A stretch of 64,000 nt of DNA from Pseudoalteromonas piratica (GTDB lineage: Bacteria > Pseudomonadota > Gammaproteobacteria > Enterobacterales > Alteromonadaceae): positions 2,748,001-2,812,000 of the forward strand of contig NZ_CP009888.1 in assembly GCF_000788395.1 (NCBI RefSeq), in the 5' to 3' direction. Below, one piece after another: positions 47,791-58,299 of this stretch. Below the pieces are notes generated by a model. It saw only the letters and a list, made by a program, of their open reading frames with translations, did no database searches and was not told the origin of the DNA. The position numbers and the translations under genes were made by a program. How positions within the stretch are numbered: the first letter of the stretch is position 1; the number at the start of each line of letters is the position of its first letter.

Positions 47791-48645
47791 ATGTCAGCAA
47801 ACATCATTGACGGTAAAGCAATTGCAAAACAAGTTAGAACATCAGTTGCAGAGCGTGTAGCAGAACGTAAAGCACAAGGACTCCGCGCACCCGGTCTTGC
47901 GGTTGTATTAGTAGGACAAGATCCTGCAAGCCAAGTTTATGTTGGTTCAAAACGTAAAGCATGTGAAGAAGTGGGCTTTGTGTCTAAATCATTTGATTTG
48001 CCAGGTGACGCAACACAGCAACAATTACTTGATTTAGTTGAGCAGCTTAATAATGACCAAGATGTAGATGGTATTTTAGTACAGCTTCCTCTGCCAGAGG
48101 GTTTAGACGCAGAACAGATTCTTGAGCGCATTACACCACATAAAGATGTTGATGGTTTTCACCCTTATAATGTTGGTCGTTTAGCACAGCGCATGCCTGC
48201 ACTTCGTCCATGTACACCGAAAGGCATTATCACACTACTTGATTCAACTGGTGTTAAGTATAAAGGAATGGATGCTGTTGTGGTTGGTGCATCAAATATT
48301 GTTGGTCGTCCGATGGCACTCGAATTATTACTTGCTGGTTGCACAACAACTGTATGCCACAAATTCACTAAAAACTTAGAAGAACACGTACGTCGCGCTG
48401 ATTTAGTCGTAGTGGCTGTGGGTAAAGCAGAGTTCATTCCTGGTGAGTGGATTAAAAAAGGCGCTATTGTCATTGACGTAGGTATTAACCGTTTAGAGTC
48501 TGGTCAATTAGTGGGTGATGTGGCTTATGATGTTGCCGCTGAAAACGCGAGCTTTATTACCCCGGTACCGGGTGGTGTTGGTCCTATGACAGTTGCAAGC
48601 TTAATTGCTAACACACTTGAAGCATGTGAGACATACCACAGCTAG
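47791..48645 (+). CDS. folD: bifunctional methylenetetrahydrofolate dehydrogenase / cyclohydrolase
   Basis: Interconverts methylene-, methenyl- and formyl-tetrahydrofolate for purine, Met and fMet synthesis. ATG 47791 gives 284 residues starting [16 protein letters not shown], like E. coli FolD (288), with TAGG upstream; an ATG at 47746 would add 15 unrelated residues. Conserved blocks: [22 protein letters not shown] (Lys active site), [21 protein letters not shown] (NADP) and [11 protein letters not shown]. Divergent from the tRNA operon; ends at a bidirectional terminator. Confidence 0.96.
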   Translation: MSANIIDGKAIAKQVRTSVAERVAERKAQGLRAPGLAVVLVGQDPASQVYVGSKRKACEEVGFVSKSFDLPGDATQQQLLDLVEQLNNDQDVDGILVQLPLPEGLDAEQILERITPHKDVDGFHPYNVGRLAQRMPALRPCTPKGIITLLDSTGVKYKGMDAVVVGASNIVGRPMALELLLAGCTTTVCHKFTKNLEEHVRRADLVVVAVGKAEFIPGEWIKKGAIVIDVGINRLESGQLVGDVAYDVAAENASFITPVPGGVGPMTVASLIANTLEACETYHS

Positions 48646-48663
48646 ATTTCAGATTTAAAATCC

Positions 48664-48699
48664 CAATAAAAAAGGTTGCCATGGCAACCTTTTTTATTG
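48664..48699. terminator. bidirectional terminator between folD and cysS
   Basis: Perfect 36-base palindrome centred on GGTTGCC-AT-GGCAACC with A6 and T6 flanks, serving the converging folD and cysS. Confidence 0.92.
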
Positions 48700-48714
48700 T
48701 TCAAACTTAAAAAG

Positions 48715-50091
48715 TTAAGCTTTACGCCACGTTGTTTTACCAGCGCTATCTTCAAGCACCACACCCATAGCGGTTAGCTTATCACGCGCTTCATCTGCAA
48801 GTGCCCAGTTTTTATCCGCACGCGCTTGATTACGCTGTAAAATCAGCGCTTCAATTTCAGCAACTTCATCATCGGCTTGTTCGCCTTGTAAAAAGCTCTC
48901 TGGATCTTGTTGCGCAATACCTAAGATTTCGCCTAGTGTTTTAAGAATAAATGCAAGTTGACCTGCTTGGTTAACATCCTCATCTTTTAGACGGTTAATT
49001 TCTTTTGCAAGTTCGAAAATAACCGGCAACGCTTCAGGCGTGTTGAAATCATCATTCATCGCTGTGTTAAAGCGAGCAACAAAATCATTTTCAAGTGATG
49101 TTTCAATTACCTCAACACCACGAAGTGCAGTATAGATACGTTCCATTGCTGCACGGGCCTGCTCTAAATTCTCAGTTGAGTAATTTAGTTGGCTACGGTA
49201 GTGACCATTAATTAAGAAAAAGCGTACTGACTCACGGTCATACTCTTTCAGTACATCACGCAATGTAAAGAAATTGCCTAACGATTTAGACATTTTTTCT
49301 TTATTTACTTGTACCATGCCTGTATGGATCCAAGTATTCACATACTTTTCACCCGTAGCGCAGCAAGACTGGGCAATTTCATTTTCATGATGCGGGAATT
49401 GTAGATCTGATCCGCCGCCGTGAATATCAAAATGCGCGCCTAAGTGTTTGTTACTCATTGCTGAACATTCAATGTGCCAACCTGGGCGGCCTTCTCCCCA
49501 CGGGCTTGACCATGATGGTTCATCTACCTTGGCTTTTTTCCAAAGTACAAAATCAAGTGGATCATCTTTGCCTTCAGCAACGTCTACGCGTGCGCCTGCT
49601 TGCAACATGTCTAAATCTTGCTGCGATAATGCACCGTACTGCTCAAAGGTTGAAACGTCAAAAAGCACATCGCCATTGCTTGCTACATAGGCATGCTTTT
49701 TCTCAATCAAGCGTTCAATCATCGCAATGATTTCATCCATATGACCAGTTACTGTGGGCTCAATATCAGCTGGCAACATATTAAGCGCATCAAAATCTTC
49801 ATGCATTGCTTTGGTCATACGTAAGGTTAGCGCATCAATTGCTTCGCCATTTTCGTTTGCACGCTTGATGATTTTATCATCGACGTCTGTGATATTACGG
49901 ACATAAGTAACATCAAAACCACTGTGGCGAAGAAAACGATTCATCACATCAAACGACACATAGGTGCGTGCGTGACCAACGTGACAGTAATCATAAATGG
50001 TGATACCACACACATACATACCTACTTTGCCAGCTACAAGTGGTTTAAAGGCTTCTTTTTGTCGTGTAAGTGTGTTGTAAATCTGCAACAT
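48715..50091 (-). CDS. cysS: cysteinyl-tRNA synthetase
   Basis: Class I synthetase charging tRNA-Cys. 458 residues (E. coli 461). HIGH-type motif HVGH (37-40) after zinc ligand Cys28, further zinc ligands in WHIECSAMS and HHENE, KMSKS motif near residue 268, and a C-terminal anticodon-binding domain. Divergent from ppiB, as in E. coli. Confidence 0.98.
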   Translation of the reverse strand: MLQIYNTLTRQKEAFKPLVAGKVGMYVCGITIYDYCHVGHARTYVSFDVMNRFLRHSGFDVTYVRNITDVDDKIIKRANENGEAIDALTLRMTKAMHEDFDALNMLPADIEPTVTGHMDEIIAMIERLIEKKHAYVASNGDVLFDVSTFEQYGALSQQDLDMLQAGARVDVAEGKDDPLDFVLWKKAKVDEPSWSSPWGEGRPGWHIECSAMSNKHLGAHFDIHGGGSDLQFPHHENEIAQSCCATGEKYVNTWIHTGMVQVNKEKMSKSLGNFFTLRDVLKEYDRESVRFFLINGHYRSQLNYSTENLEQARAAMERIYTALRGVEVIETSLENDFVARFNTAMNDDFNTPEALPVIFELAKEINRLKDEDVNQAGQLAFILKTLGEILGIAQQDPESFLQGEQADDEVAEIEALILQRNQARADKNWALADEARDKLTAMGVVLEDSAGKTTWRKA

Positions 50092-50232
50092 TTATAATTT
50101 CCTCTATGTTTGCGCATACTAAAGCAGCATTTTAACATGGTTGTGGTTATCGGATAAATCTTTCTTTGTTCTATTACCAGATATTTTATAAAATAGTCTG
50201 ACACTTATTAAAAACTAACAGTTGGAATATAC

Positions 50233-50727
50233 ATGGTTACTATTAAAACCAATTTTGGCGACATCAAAATCGCTTTAAATGCAGAAAAAGCTCCGAAAAC
50301 AGTAGAAAACTTTATTAACTACGTAAAGTCGGGTTTTTACGACGGTACTATCTTCCACCGTGTTATTGACGGTTTTATGGTTCAAGGTGGTGGTTTTACT
50401 GCTGATATGGAACAAAAAAACGTACAAGCACCAATTGAGAACGAAGCAAATAACGGCTTAGAAAACAAAGTAGGCACCATTGCAATGGCGCGTACACCAG
50501 ATCCACACTCAGCAACAGCACAGTTTTTCATTAACGTGAACAACAACGACTTTTTAAACTTCACTAGCGAGACGTCGCAAGGCTGGGGTTACTGTGTATT
50601 TGGCGAGATTGTTGAAGGCATGGATATTGTCGAGAAAATCAAAGCAGTACCAACAGGAAGCTATGGTTTCCACCAAGACGTACCGCTTGATTCTGTTGTG
50701 ATTGAAAGCGCAACTATCGACGCTTAA
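50233..50727 (+). CDS. ppiB: peptidyl-prolyl cis-trans isomerase B (cyclophilin)
   Basis: Cytoplasmic cyclophilin; 164 residues like E. coli PpiB, with no signal peptide. Catalytic arginine is in [14 protein letters not shown], followed by the [19 protein letters not shown] block. A terminator hairpin lies between it and lpxH, 10 bases past its stop. The cysS/ppiB-lpxH arrangement matches E. coli. Confidence 0.97.
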   Translation: MVTIKTNFGDIKIALNAEKAPKTVENFINYVKSGFYDGTIFHRVIDGFMVQGGGFTADMEQKNVQAPIENEANNGLENKVGTIAMARTPDPHSATAQFFINVNNNDFLNFTSETSQGWGYCVFGEIVEGMDIVEKIKAVPTGSYGFHQDVPLDSVVIESATIDA

Positions 50728-50736
50728 TTGCATATT

Positions 50737-50762
50737 TGCCTCGGGTTACCGAGGCAATTTTT
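50737..50762 (+). terminator. intrinsic terminator between ppiB and lpxH
   Basis: Eight-bp GC-rich stem TGCCTCGG / CCGAGGCA (50737-50744 with 50749-50756), loop GTTA, then ATTTTT. It ends 8 bases before the lpxH ATG, where a ribosome site would be expected. Confidence 0.82.
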
Positions 50763-50770
50763 GGCCAACT

Positions 50771-51496
50771 ATGAACAAAACCTACTTTATTGCAGATCTT
50801 CACTTAAGCGACGATACCTCCCTGATTAATCAAGGTTTCTTCTCTTTTCTTGAAAACTTAAAGCAAAACGCCAACTCGGTAGACGCACTCTATATTCTTG
50901 GTGACTTTTTCGAAGCATGGATTGGTGATGACAATCACACGACACTCAACCAACAAGTGGCAAATGAGTTAAATCAATTGAATCAAGCAGGTGTAAAACT
51001 CTACTTTACCCATGGTAATCGCGACTTTTTAATTAAAAGAAAATACGCTAACGCCTGCGGCATGACACTGCTACCAGAGCAAACTGTTATTGATTTATAT
51101 GGTACGCCAACGCTTGTTTGCCATGGCGATGAACTCTGTACTGACGATATAGAGTATCAAAAATTCCGAAAAAAAAGTCGCTCTTGGTGGTGGCAAACAT
51201 TAATGCTTAATTTGCCGCTTAGCTATCGGCAAAAGAAGGCAGCAAAAATTCGTGCCCACAGTAATCAATCAAAGAAAATGAAGTCTCAGGCCATTATGGA
51301 TGTCAACGAACGAGCAGTGAGTAACATGTTTACTAAATTTAACGTCAGCCAGATGATCCATGGCCACACTCACCGCCCTAACGTGCATAAATATGATAAT
51401 AATAAAACACGTTATGTACTTGGCGATTGGTATACTGATTTATGGTATATCGAGGCATCCAATGAAGGCTTAGAGTTGATTAAAGAGCCTTTATAA
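50771..51496 (+). CDS. lpxH: UDP-2,3-diacylglucosamine diphosphatase
   Basis: Fourth step of lipid A synthesis: hydrolyses UDP-2,3-diacylglucosamine to lipid X. ATG 50771 gives 241 residues (E. coli 240) beginning MNKTYFIADLHLSDD; the longer reading from 50702 overlaps ppiB. Metallophosphatase motifs are complete: ADLHL, LGDFFEAWIGDD, THGNRDF, CHGDE and HGHTHRP. The ribosome site is poor because the ppiB terminator occupies that position. Confidence 0.96.
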   Translation: MNKTYFIADLHLSDDTSLINQGFFSFLENLKQNANSVDALYILGDFFEAWIGDDNHTTLNQQVANELNQLNQAGVKLYFTHGNRDFLIKRKYANACGMTLLPEQTVIDLYGTPTLVCHGDELCTDDIEYQKFRKKSRSWWWQTLMLNLPLSYRQKKAAKIRAHSNQSKKMKSQAIMDVNERAVSNMFTKFNVSQMIHGHTHRPNVHKYDNNKTRYVLGDWYTDLWYIEASNEGLELIKEPL

Positions 51497-51510
51497 ATTT
51501 AGAACAATCA

Positions 51511-51535
51511 AAAAGAGCGCTAACTGCGCTCTTTT
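51511..51535. terminator. bidirectional terminator between lpxH and miaE
   Basis: Ten-bp stem AAAAGAGCGC / GCGCTCTTTT (51511-51520 with 51526-51535), five-base loop TAACT. It overlaps the last codons and stop of miaE. Confidence 0.88.
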
Positions 51536-52296
51536 GGTTTACCACTGTGAAATTTGAAATCATCATCTGGCGACGAAATAAGTTCAGCCTCTATTTCACC
51601 GAAAAACTTAACACGTTCGGAAATATCTTTTCCGGCAACTTGCTCTGCAAGGGCTAGATAATCTTCATAATGACGCGCTTCTGAACGAAGTAACGAAATA
51701 TAAAATTTACACAGCTCACCATCTAGGTGTGGGGCTAGTTTTGCAAAACGCTCACAGGAACGGGCTTCTATATAAGCGCCACAAATTAGCTTATCGACTA
51801 ATATTGCAGGCTCGTGGGTACGCACATGTGTCATCATTCCCTTAGCATATCGACTTGCCGTAATATTTTTGTATTCAATATCACGTGCAACCATAATCTC
51901 TAATACCTGATAAAAATGATGGAGCTCTTCTTTGATTAATAACACCATTTTATCAATCAAGTCTTGACCAAAATTAGAATCACTCTTTGGCACAATTTCT
52001 TTACTCAGTTTGTAATGCTCAGCAAGTGACTCAAGCGAGCCTTCTTTTTTGTAAACAAACTTCTCATACGGTTGAAACCATTCTTGTAGCGCTTCACCAC
52101 TTTTCTTATCTGCAGCATACTTTTTAATAAGCCACATTGCGGTTTGCCCTGCTTTTAGCTCACAAATCAAGTGATCAACGAGTAAAACAGGTAAGTTTTC
52201 AGTTTTTTTAGCTTCTGCGATCCATTCATCAGGGGTTTCGCACTGCAAAAATTGATAAATGGGGGCAAGTAATTCCTGATATTTAGCTAAACTCAT
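51520..52296 (-). CDS. miaE: tRNA-(ms2io6A)-hydroxylase MiaE
   Basis: Diiron enzyme that hydroxylates the isopentenyl group of ms2i6A37 in tRNAs reading U-starting codons. The blocks LLVDHLICELKAGQTA, LIKEELHHFYQVLEIM, ICGAYIEARSCERFA and LLRSEARHYEDYL carry the carboxylate and histidine metal ligands and match Salmonella MiaE. I use ATG 52296 (258 residues); an in-frame TTG at 52311 is possible. No clear ribosome site for either. The TAG stop is in the terminator loop. E. coli lacks miaE. Confidence 0.95.
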   Translation of the reverse strand: MSLAKYQELLAPIYQFLQCETPDEWIAEAKKTENLPVLLVDHLICELKAGQTAMWLIKKYAADKKSGEALQEWFQPYEKFVYKKEGSLESLAEHYKLSKEIVPKSDSNFGQDLIDKMVLLIKEELHHFYQVLEIMVARDIEYKNITASRYAKGMMTHVRTHEPAILVDKLICGAYIEARSCERFAKLAPHLDGELCKFYISLLRSEARHYEDYLALAEQVAGKDISERVKFFGEIEAELISSPDDDFKFHSGKPKERS

Positions 52297-52428
52297 ATCT
52301 ACGTTATACAAAAATGAATAATAATTAATTTTATCATAACAACTTAAACTAAGTCTTGAATCTTCTTACGCCACCTTTGCTTGCATTGATCTTTGTCAGA
52401 AATTAAAGATAACCCTCAATTATATTTC

Positions 52429-52457
52429 TTGACATTTTATTAACAATAACCAATAAG
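52429..52457 (+). promoter_or_regulatory. possible promoter of the YIP1-family gene
   Basis: Perfect -35 TTGACA (52429-52434), 17 bases, then AATAAG (52452-52457), four of six -10 positions. It is 101 bases before the ATG at 52558. The rest of the 246-base miaE gap is AT-rich with nothing else I can name. Confidence 0.4.
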
Positions 52458-52557
52458 TAGTAATGACCTGTTTAAAAAAACAACAAACGCTAATTGTTGA
52501 ATTTGAAGTCAAAAATCACATTAGCCAATCAATTTAGGGTAATACAAGGAACACAAC

Positions 52558-53160
52558 ATGATTTTAAATCACCTTTGGGGTTTATATGCCCACCCAAAAG
52601 AAGAGTGGCATACGATAGACGCTCGCCATGAAAGTTTTGGTTACAGCATGTCGCATATTTTACTTATTGCACTTGTGCCAAGTGTCATGGGTTATTTTTC
52701 ATCAGTATACTTAGGATGGAGTGTTGGCGTTGGTGAACGCATTTTCTTAACAGAATCGAGTGCTATGTTACTCGCCATTTCAATGTATTTTGCACTGATT
52801 GCAGGTGTTTTCACACTGGCGTACCTAGCTCATTGGATGGCAGTCACCTTTGGTGCTGAACCAAGCTATACACAAACACTTGAATTAGCAGCGTATACAT
52901 CTACGCCAATATTTATGTCTGCGTTGGCAGCAGTGTATCCTGAATTATGGTTTATTGTACTTGTAGGGTGTGGTGCTGTGGCTTATTCAGTATATTTACT
53001 CTACACAGGTGTGCCAATTTTAATGCACATTCCTGAAGAGCGTGGCTTTATTTATGCAAGCTCAGTAGTTACGTGTGGATTAGTACTTCTGGTTATTATT
53101 CTTGCAGCAACAGCAATTATGTGGACATCAGGCTTTGGCCCAATGTTTACATCAGGTTAG
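52558..53160 (+). CDS. YIP1-family inner-membrane protein, function unknown
   Basis: 200 residues with about five hydrophobic segments (roughly 29-50, 67-92, 112-131, 133-150 and 167-190). The opening MILNHLWGLYAHPKEEWHTI and layout fit the YIP1/DUF1282 family (E. coli YohC type). AAGGA precedes the ATG. No role is established for the bacterial members that I know of. It stands alone between divergent miaE and convergent purF and ends at a bidirectional terminator. Confidence 0.8.
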   Translation: MILNHLWGLYAHPKEEWHTIDARHESFGYSMSHILLIALVPSVMGYFSSVYLGWSVGVGERIFLTESSAMLLAISMYFALIAGVFTLAYLAHWMAVTFGAEPSYTQTLELAAYTSTPIFMSALAAVYPELWFIVLVGCGAVAYSVYLLYTGVPILMHIPEERGFIYASSVVTCGLVLLVIILAATAIMWTSGFGPMFTSG

Positions 53161-53188
53161 ATTTTCTAGTTTTCATCGTTGATAAAAC

Positions 53189-53216
53189 AAAAAAGGAGCA
53201 TCAATGCTCCTTTTTT
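53189..53216. terminator. bidirectional terminator between the YIP1 gene and purF
   Basis: Twelve-bp stem AAAAAAGGAGCA / TGCTCCTTTTTT (53189-53200 with 53205-53216), loop TCAA. Confidence 0.9.
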
Positions 53217-53236
53217 ATATTTATCATTGTAAGTGA

Positions 53237-54757
53237 TTATTCACTAGCATCTTGATTATGCAACTCTAAACCCGATGACATTGCTGATGCGCGATCTGAT
53301 TTAGCGGCATCGTTACGCAGTGCATCAATACGATTTAAATAAGCTTGGTCGATATCACCAGTCACATAATTACCATCAAATACTGATGTTTCAAAATTAG
53401 TGATTTCAGGGTTTTCTTTACTTACTGCACTGATCAAATCCGGTAATGATTGATAAATTAAACCATCAGCGCCAATGCTTGCGTTAATATCTTCCACTTC
53501 GCGACCATGAGCAATCAATTCTTGCGCTGATGGCATATCTACACCATACACGTTCGGGAAGCGAATTTCCGGCGCAGCTGATGCGAAGTAAACATTCTTA
53601 GCACCGGCTTCACGTGCCATTTCAACGATTTGTGCTGATGTGGTACCACGAACAATCGAATCATCTACCAGCAATACGTTTTTGCCTTTAAACTCTTGCG
53701 CGATAGCATTTAGCTTGCGTCGAACCGACTTTTTACGCATTTCTTGACCAGGCATAATAAAGGTGCGGCCAATGTAACGGTTTTTCACAAAACCTTGACG
53801 ATATGGTAGCTCTAGCACATTCGCCATTTCCAATGCGATGTCACATGATGTTTCTGGAATTGGAATAACAACGTCAATTTCTTTGTCAGCCCATTCACGC
53901 TTAACCTTTTCGCCAAGTTTAGTCCCCATGTTTACACGCGCAGCATAAACTGAGATTTTATCAATCGTTGAATCTGGACGAGCAAAATAAACAAATTCGA
54001 AGATACACGGGCTGTAAGCCGCATTGTTAGCACATTGTTGTGAATGAAGCTGACCATCGTTTGATACAAAGATAGCTTCACCTGGCGCTACATCACGAAT
54101 AAACGAAAAACCACATGCATCAAGCGCAACGCTTTCTGATGCAAACATGTACTCAATGCCCTGCTCTGTCTCACGTTTACCAAACACGAGTGGACGAATA
54201 CCGTTAGCATCACGAAATGCAATCATACCGTGGCCGATAATCATCGCGATTGAAGCATAGCCACCAACAACTTTACAGTTCACCGTAGTAACCGCAGTAA
54301 AAACATCTTCTGGTGATAGCTCAAGTTTATTCGGCTTAGCAAGTTCGTGCGCTAAGATATTAAGTAACACTTCAGAATCTGATGTGGTATTAACGTGACG
54401 TTTAGCCGTTTTGAATAAATCTTCTTTCAGCGCTTCAGCATTGGTTAAGTTGCCATTATGCGCAAGGGCAATACCGAATGGCGAGTTTACGTAGAACGGT
54501 TGTGCTTCAGCAGAGCTTGAAGAACCAGCCGTTGGGTAGCGAACATGACCAATACCCATATCGCCTTGTAAACGTTTCATATGGCGTGTGTGAAATACAT
54601 CTTTCACGAGGCCATTGTCTTTACGTAAGCTAAAGGTGTTATTGTCAATGGTAATTATACCCGCCGCATCCTGACCACGGTGCTGTAGAACGGTTAAACC
54701 GTCATAAAGAGTTTGATTTACCGGGGTAGTTCCGACGATACCAACGATACCACACAT
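53237..54757 (-). CDS. purF: amidophosphoribosyltransferase
   Basis: First committed step of purine synthesis: PRPP plus glutamine to phosphoribosylamine. 506 residues (E. coli 505). The nucleophile Cys2 follows the initiator Met (MCGIVGIVG) in the N-terminal glutaminase domain; the PRPP site is [17 protein letters not shown] near residue 370. It is 26 bases after cvpA. The cvpA-purF pair is conserved; I found no convincing PurR operator upstream of cvpA. Confidence 0.97.
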   Translation of the reverse strand: MCGIVGIVGTTPVNQTLYDGLTVLQHRGQDAAGIITIDNNTFSLRKDNGLVKDVFHTRHMKRLQGDMGIGHVRYPTAGSSSSAEAQPFYVNSPFGIALAHNGNLTNAEALKEDLFKTAKRHVNTTSDSEVLLNILAHELAKPNKLELSPEDVFTAVTTVNCKVVGGYASIAMIIGHGMIAFRDANGIRPLVFGKRETEQGIEYMFASESVALDACGFSFIRDVAPGEAIFVSNDGQLHSQQCANNAAYSPCIFEFVYFARPDSTIDKISVYAARVNMGTKLGEKVKREWADKEIDVVIPIPETSCDIALEMANVLELPYRQGFVKNRYIGRTFIMPGQEMRKKSVRRKLNAIAQEFKGKNVLLVDDSIVRGTTSAQIVEMAREAGAKNVYFASAAPEIRFPNVYGVDMPSAQELIAHGREVEDINASIGADGLIYQSLPDLISAVSKENPEITNFETSVFDGNYVTGDIDQAYLNRIDALRNDAAKSDRASAMSSGLELHNQDASE

Positions 54758-54783
54758 GAGAAAAATCCTCGCCTGATAAGGGG

Positions 54784-55272
54784 TTATTGAGTTAGAAAGC
54801 TTGAATTATCTTCTAGGTATTCAAAAAACCATTCAATAATAAAGCTAAACTCTGGAATTAAATTTGAACGACTCCACCAGTCTTTACTTGGGGCACTGGT
54901 GAAAGCATCGAGAAAAAATAATAGTGCACTAATTATAAGCACGCCACGCAATGCGCCAAACACTAAGCCAATAACACGGTCAGTACCTGATAATCCTGTA
55001 CGCTGGACAAGTTCTCCAAGCACATAATTAACTAAACTGCCTACAATCAAGGTAGAAAAGAACAAGATTGCAATTGCAGCGCCATTACGCACTAGGGGTT
55101 CGGAGATGGAGTCAGCGAGGAAGACAGCGAGATGCTCATAAAACATACTTGAGATAAAAAAGGCAGCGATCCAAACAGCTAGCGACATTGCTTCTTTCAC
55201 AAAGCCGCGCATCAAACTTACTAAGGATGAAAGTCCGATGATACCCAAAATGGTGTAATCTACCCAGATCAT
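54784..55272 (-). CDS. cvpA: CvpA family inner-membrane protein
   Basis: Membrane protein first known for colicin V production in E. coli; its biochemical role is unclear. 162 residues (E. coli 162) with four hydrophobic segments (about 4-20, 28-44, 64-86 and 101-121) and the conserved [15 protein letters not shown] and [14 protein letters not shown] motifs. Upstream of purF, in the same order as E. coli. Confidence 0.94.
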   Translation of the reverse strand: MIWVDYTILGIIGLSSLVSLMRGFVKEAMSLAVWIAAFFISSMFYEHLAVFLADSISEPLVRNGAAIAILFFSTLIVGSLVNYVLGELVQRTGLSGTDRVIGLVFGALRGVLIISALLFFLDAFTSAPSKDWWSRSNLIPEFSFIIEWFFEYLEDNSSFLTQ

Positions 55273-55332
55273 ATTAACCTGCCCTTTTATGTTTCGCGCG
55301 CATTTTATATAAGCTTACGCTTAATTGCCAGC

Positions 55333-55998
55333 TCAATTTGTGATTTCGAATTGCGTCACTCGACCATTTAGCTTGGTTAATTTCTTTAATTGAGGTAATT
55401 GCGATTCTAACGCTTTCTTATCTAGCTCTGGACCAACAAACACTTTAGTCAGTGTACCAGAGGGTGTTTTAATCGGTTTAGTGAAGGCAGTAAACCCAGC
55501 ACGCTTTAATTTTTCTAGTAATGCTTCAACATTCGCTTTATGGGAAAAGCTACCAAGTTGAATAACCCAGGCAAACTCATTTAAATTGCTTTTTTCAGGG
55601 CGTTTTACAGCCACTTTTGGTTCAACCTTTGGTGTCTCAACTGAAGGTTTTGCTTCAGTATCAACCGTGATGACCTGCTTTTCTTCAATAATTTCAGCTT
55701 CTGTTTGAGCTGTAAGCTGCTCATCTGGCAATTCATTATTGAATGGTGAGCTATTATCTTCGTCAATAGCCGCTTCTTCAATTATCGGGGTACTTGGCAG
55801 TGACTCTCGGGCAAGGGTTTGATCCGGCTCGGGATCAAGCTCAATTGCTTTAAACTCAGGGCGCTCTGGAATGTCTTTAAAGGTCTCACGTTTTTGTACC
55901 TTTTCACCATCCAAAATATTAGGAATAAACACAACCGCTGCTGTTACAACGATGATAGTACCCACTAAACGATTGATAAATTGACTTGTCACCCTCAC
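55333..55998 (-). CDS. dedD: SPOR-domain protein, DedD family
   Basis: Cell-division associated protein; the SPOR domain binds denuded peptidoglycan at the septum. 221 residues: N-terminal membrane segment (about 8-29), acidic Pro-rich periplasmic linker, and a C-terminal SPOR domain (about 140-218; FAWVIQLGSFSHKANVEALLEKLKRAGF region). The start is GTG at 55998, overlapping the folC stop by four bases (GTGA). folC-dedD-cvpA-purF order is the same as in E. coli. Confidence 0.93.
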   Translation of the reverse strand: MRVTSQFINRLVGTIIVVTAAVVFIPNILDGEKVQKRETFKDIPERPEFKAIELDPEPDQTLARESLPSTPIIEEAAIDEDNSSPFNNELPDEQLTAQTEAEIIEEKQVITVDTEAKPSVETPKVEPKVAVKRPEKSNLNEFAWVIQLGSFSHKANVEALLEKLKRAGFTAFTKPIKTPSGTLTKVFVGPELDKKALESQLPQLKKLTKLNGRVTQFEITN

Positions 55999-57263
55999 TC
56001 CTTATTCTGCCAAAAGGCAATTGCATCTGCCACAGTGTAAAATGAGCCAAATACAATTAGCAAATCCTCTTCGTCCATTGTTTTAAAAACAGAGGTTAAA
56101 CCTTGCGCGACACTGGTGTGCAAAGTAAATTGTGAATCCACAATTTCGGCTTTTAGATTTAGCGATAAATTTTCAGCCTGATCACCACGAAAGCAAGATA
56201 AGCTCGCAAGGTGCCATTCATCCACCTCTGCCTTCACGGCATTAAATACTGCTTTTTGATCTTTATCTTGAAGCATACCAGCAAGTGCGATGACATGTTT
56301 ACCCTGCGCTTTAAACTCACCAAGCTTGGATGCTAAATAACGGGCTGATTCAGGGTTATGAGCAACATCTGCAAACACTAATGGCTGTTTACTTAAACAT
56401 TGAAAACGTCCCTCAACAGTTAGATTTGCTAAGACCTTTGATAAAGTGTTTTGATCAGGTAGTAAGGCGAGTGTGTGTAACGTTGTTAACGCAGTCGCTA
56501 CATTTTGCGCTGGAATATTTGGCACTGGTAATGTCAGAGTTAAATCACCATTTTGATAAGTCAGATAATCTGTTGAAAGCCTATATGAATAGTTTTTCTG
56601 TGCGGCGGTAACATGAGTACCTAATTCTTCAGCATAGTGCCAAATAGACTGAGGTATTGCTAAATCGCCTACGATCGCAGGCGCGTCGGCTCTAAAAATC
56701 CCCGCTTTCTCACGACCTACTAATTCTCGCGTATCACCTAAGTATTCTTTGTGGTCTAAATCGATCGTAGTAATGACTGATGCAATTGGCTCAACAATGT
56801 TGGTAGCATCTAATCGACCGCCTAACCCAACTTCTAATAGAATGTAATCGGGTTGCTTTTGTTTGAATACCTCAAGGGCTGCCAAGGTACCAAATTCGAA
56901 GTACGTTAGGCTAATGTCACCGCGCCCTTGTTCAAGCGCGTGAAATGCATCCACGTGATCTTGATCGGGTAATTCAGCGCCATTGATACGAACACGTTCA
57001 TTGTATCGGATTAAATGAGGGGATGCGTAGGTGCCAACAGAATAACCTTGTGCCAATAAAATGGCTTCAAGGCAACGTGCAGTTGTGCCTTTTCCGTTTG
57101 TGCCAGCAATTAAAATTACATTTGGTAAAGAGGTATAACCCAGCTTTTCACCCACTTGGCGAACGCGCGTTAAACCCATATCAATGTTTTGAGGATGAAT
57201 ACTTTCTAAATAACAAAGCCAATCTTCTAAACTCGAGGATTGGCTTGGTACAACATGTGTCAT
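55995..57263 (-). CDS. folC: bifunctional dihydrofolate synthase / folylpolyglutamate synthase
   Basis: Adds glutamate to dihydropteroate and then to folates. 422 residues (E. coli 422). ATP loop GTNGKGTTARCLEAIL (about 54-69); the Mur-ligase-like central part carries EVGLGGRLDATN and TTIDLDHKEYLGDT. It lies 29 bases after accD and is coupled to dedD. Confidence 0.97.
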   Translation of the reverse strand: MTHVVPSQSSSLEDWLCYLESIHPQNIDMGLTRVRQVGEKLGYTSLPNVILIAGTNGKGTTARCLEAILLAQGYSVGTYASPHLIRYNERVRINGAELPDQDHVDAFHALEQGRGDISLTYFEFGTLAALEVFKQKQPDYILLEVGLGGRLDATNIVEPIASVITTIDLDHKEYLGDTRELVGREKAGIFRADAPAIVGDLAIPQSIWHYAEELGTHVTAAQKNYSYRLSTDYLTYQNGDLTLTLPVPNIPAQNVATALTTLHTLALLPDQNTLSKVLANLTVEGRFQCLSKQPLVFADVAHNPESARYLASKLGEFKAQGKHVIALAGMLQDKDQKAVFNAVKAEVDEWHLASLSCFRGDQAENLSLNLKAEIVDSQFTLHTSVAQGLTSVFKTMDEEDLLIVFGSFYTVADAIAFWQNKE

Positions 57264-57292
57264 AGTGCAATAAGTTGCTAAATCAAATTAGA

Positions 57293-58168
57293 TTATGCAA
57301 TTCTATGCTCTTGTTCAGTTGACGGCAAGTGCATATATTTAGCAACTAAGCGAGCAATTGTGTCACGCATTTCACGACGGTCAACGATCATATCAATTGC
57401 ACCATGCTCTAATAAGAACTCAGAACGCTGGAAACCTTCTGGAAGTGTTTCGCGTACAGTTTGTTCAATTACGCGTGGACCGGCAAAACCAATTAGCGCT
57501 TTCGGCTCAGCAATATTAACGTCACCTAACATTGCTAATGATGCAGAAACACCACCCATAGTTGGGTCAGTAAGTACTGAAATAAACGGTAAACCTTGCT
57601 CACTCATTTTATCAAGCGCAGCACTTGTTTTAGCCATTTGCATTAATGACATAAGTGCCTCTTGCATACGTGCACCACCTGATGCAGAGAAACAAATTAA
57701 CGGCATTTTATGTTCAAGACATGCATTAACTGCTTCAACAAAACGCGCACCAACCACAGATGCCATCGAGCCACCCATAAATGAGAACTCAAATGCTACA
57801 GCGGCAACAGGTACACCCTTTAAACGACCTGTCATAGCAACAAGCGCATCTTTTTCACCACTTACTTTTTGCGCACTTGTAATGCGGTCAGTGTATTTTT
57901 TTGAATCTTTAAATTTCAATACATCTTTAGGTTCTAAGTCTTTACCAAGCTCAACTTGCTCACCATCATCTAAGAATTGCTCTAGGCGCTTACGTGCGCC
58001 GATACGCATGTGATGATCACATTTAGGGCAGACGTGTTGTTGTTTTTCGAGTTCTGCTTTGTAAACAATCGTGTCACAATCACCACACTTAGCCCAAACA
58101 CCTTCAGGAATTTCTTTACGACCTGAAGACTTGGTCGTCTTTGGTAAGATTTTTTCTAACCAGCTCAT
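57293..58168 (-). CDS. accD: acetyl-CoA carboxylase carboxyltransferase subunit beta
   Basis: Partner of AccA (568-1524). 291 residues (E. coli 304). N-terminal zinc ribbon with Cys28, Cys31, Cys47 and Cys50 (KCGDC and CPKC), then the crotonase-fold domain with [15 protein letters not shown] and [15 protein letters not shown]. The truA-accD-folC-dedD order matches E. coli. The 131-base gap to truA shows no clear terminator. Confidence 0.98.
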   Translation of the reverse strand: MSWLEKILPKTTKSSGRKEIPEGVWAKCGDCDTIVYKAELEKQQHVCPKCDHHMRIGARKRLEQFLDDGEQVELGKDLEPKDVLKFKDSKKYTDRITSAQKVSGEKDALVAMTGRLKGVPVAAVAFEFSFMGGSMASVVGARFVEAVNACLEHKMPLICFSASGGARMQEALMSLMQMAKTSAALDKMSEQGLPFISVLTDPTMGGVSASLAMLGDVNIAEPKALIGFAGPRVIEQTVRETLPEGFQRSEFLLEHGAIDMIVDRREMRDTIARLVAKYMHLPSTEQEHRIA

Positions 58169-58299
58169 TTAAATCTCTCTCACTGCTATATCTGCATTAA
58201 ACGGCGCAGAAAATTTTTGCAATTAAAACACTAATCGTGCGACTAAGGTATAAAAAACTGGTCTAATATGTCGCTAAATTGTGTTGTTTGTTCGGTTAT

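Noticed and set aside
55273..55332. PurR operator upstream of cvpA-purF
   Set aside because: Only a partial half-site (GCGAAAC) is present; no match to the full palindrome expected from E. coli.
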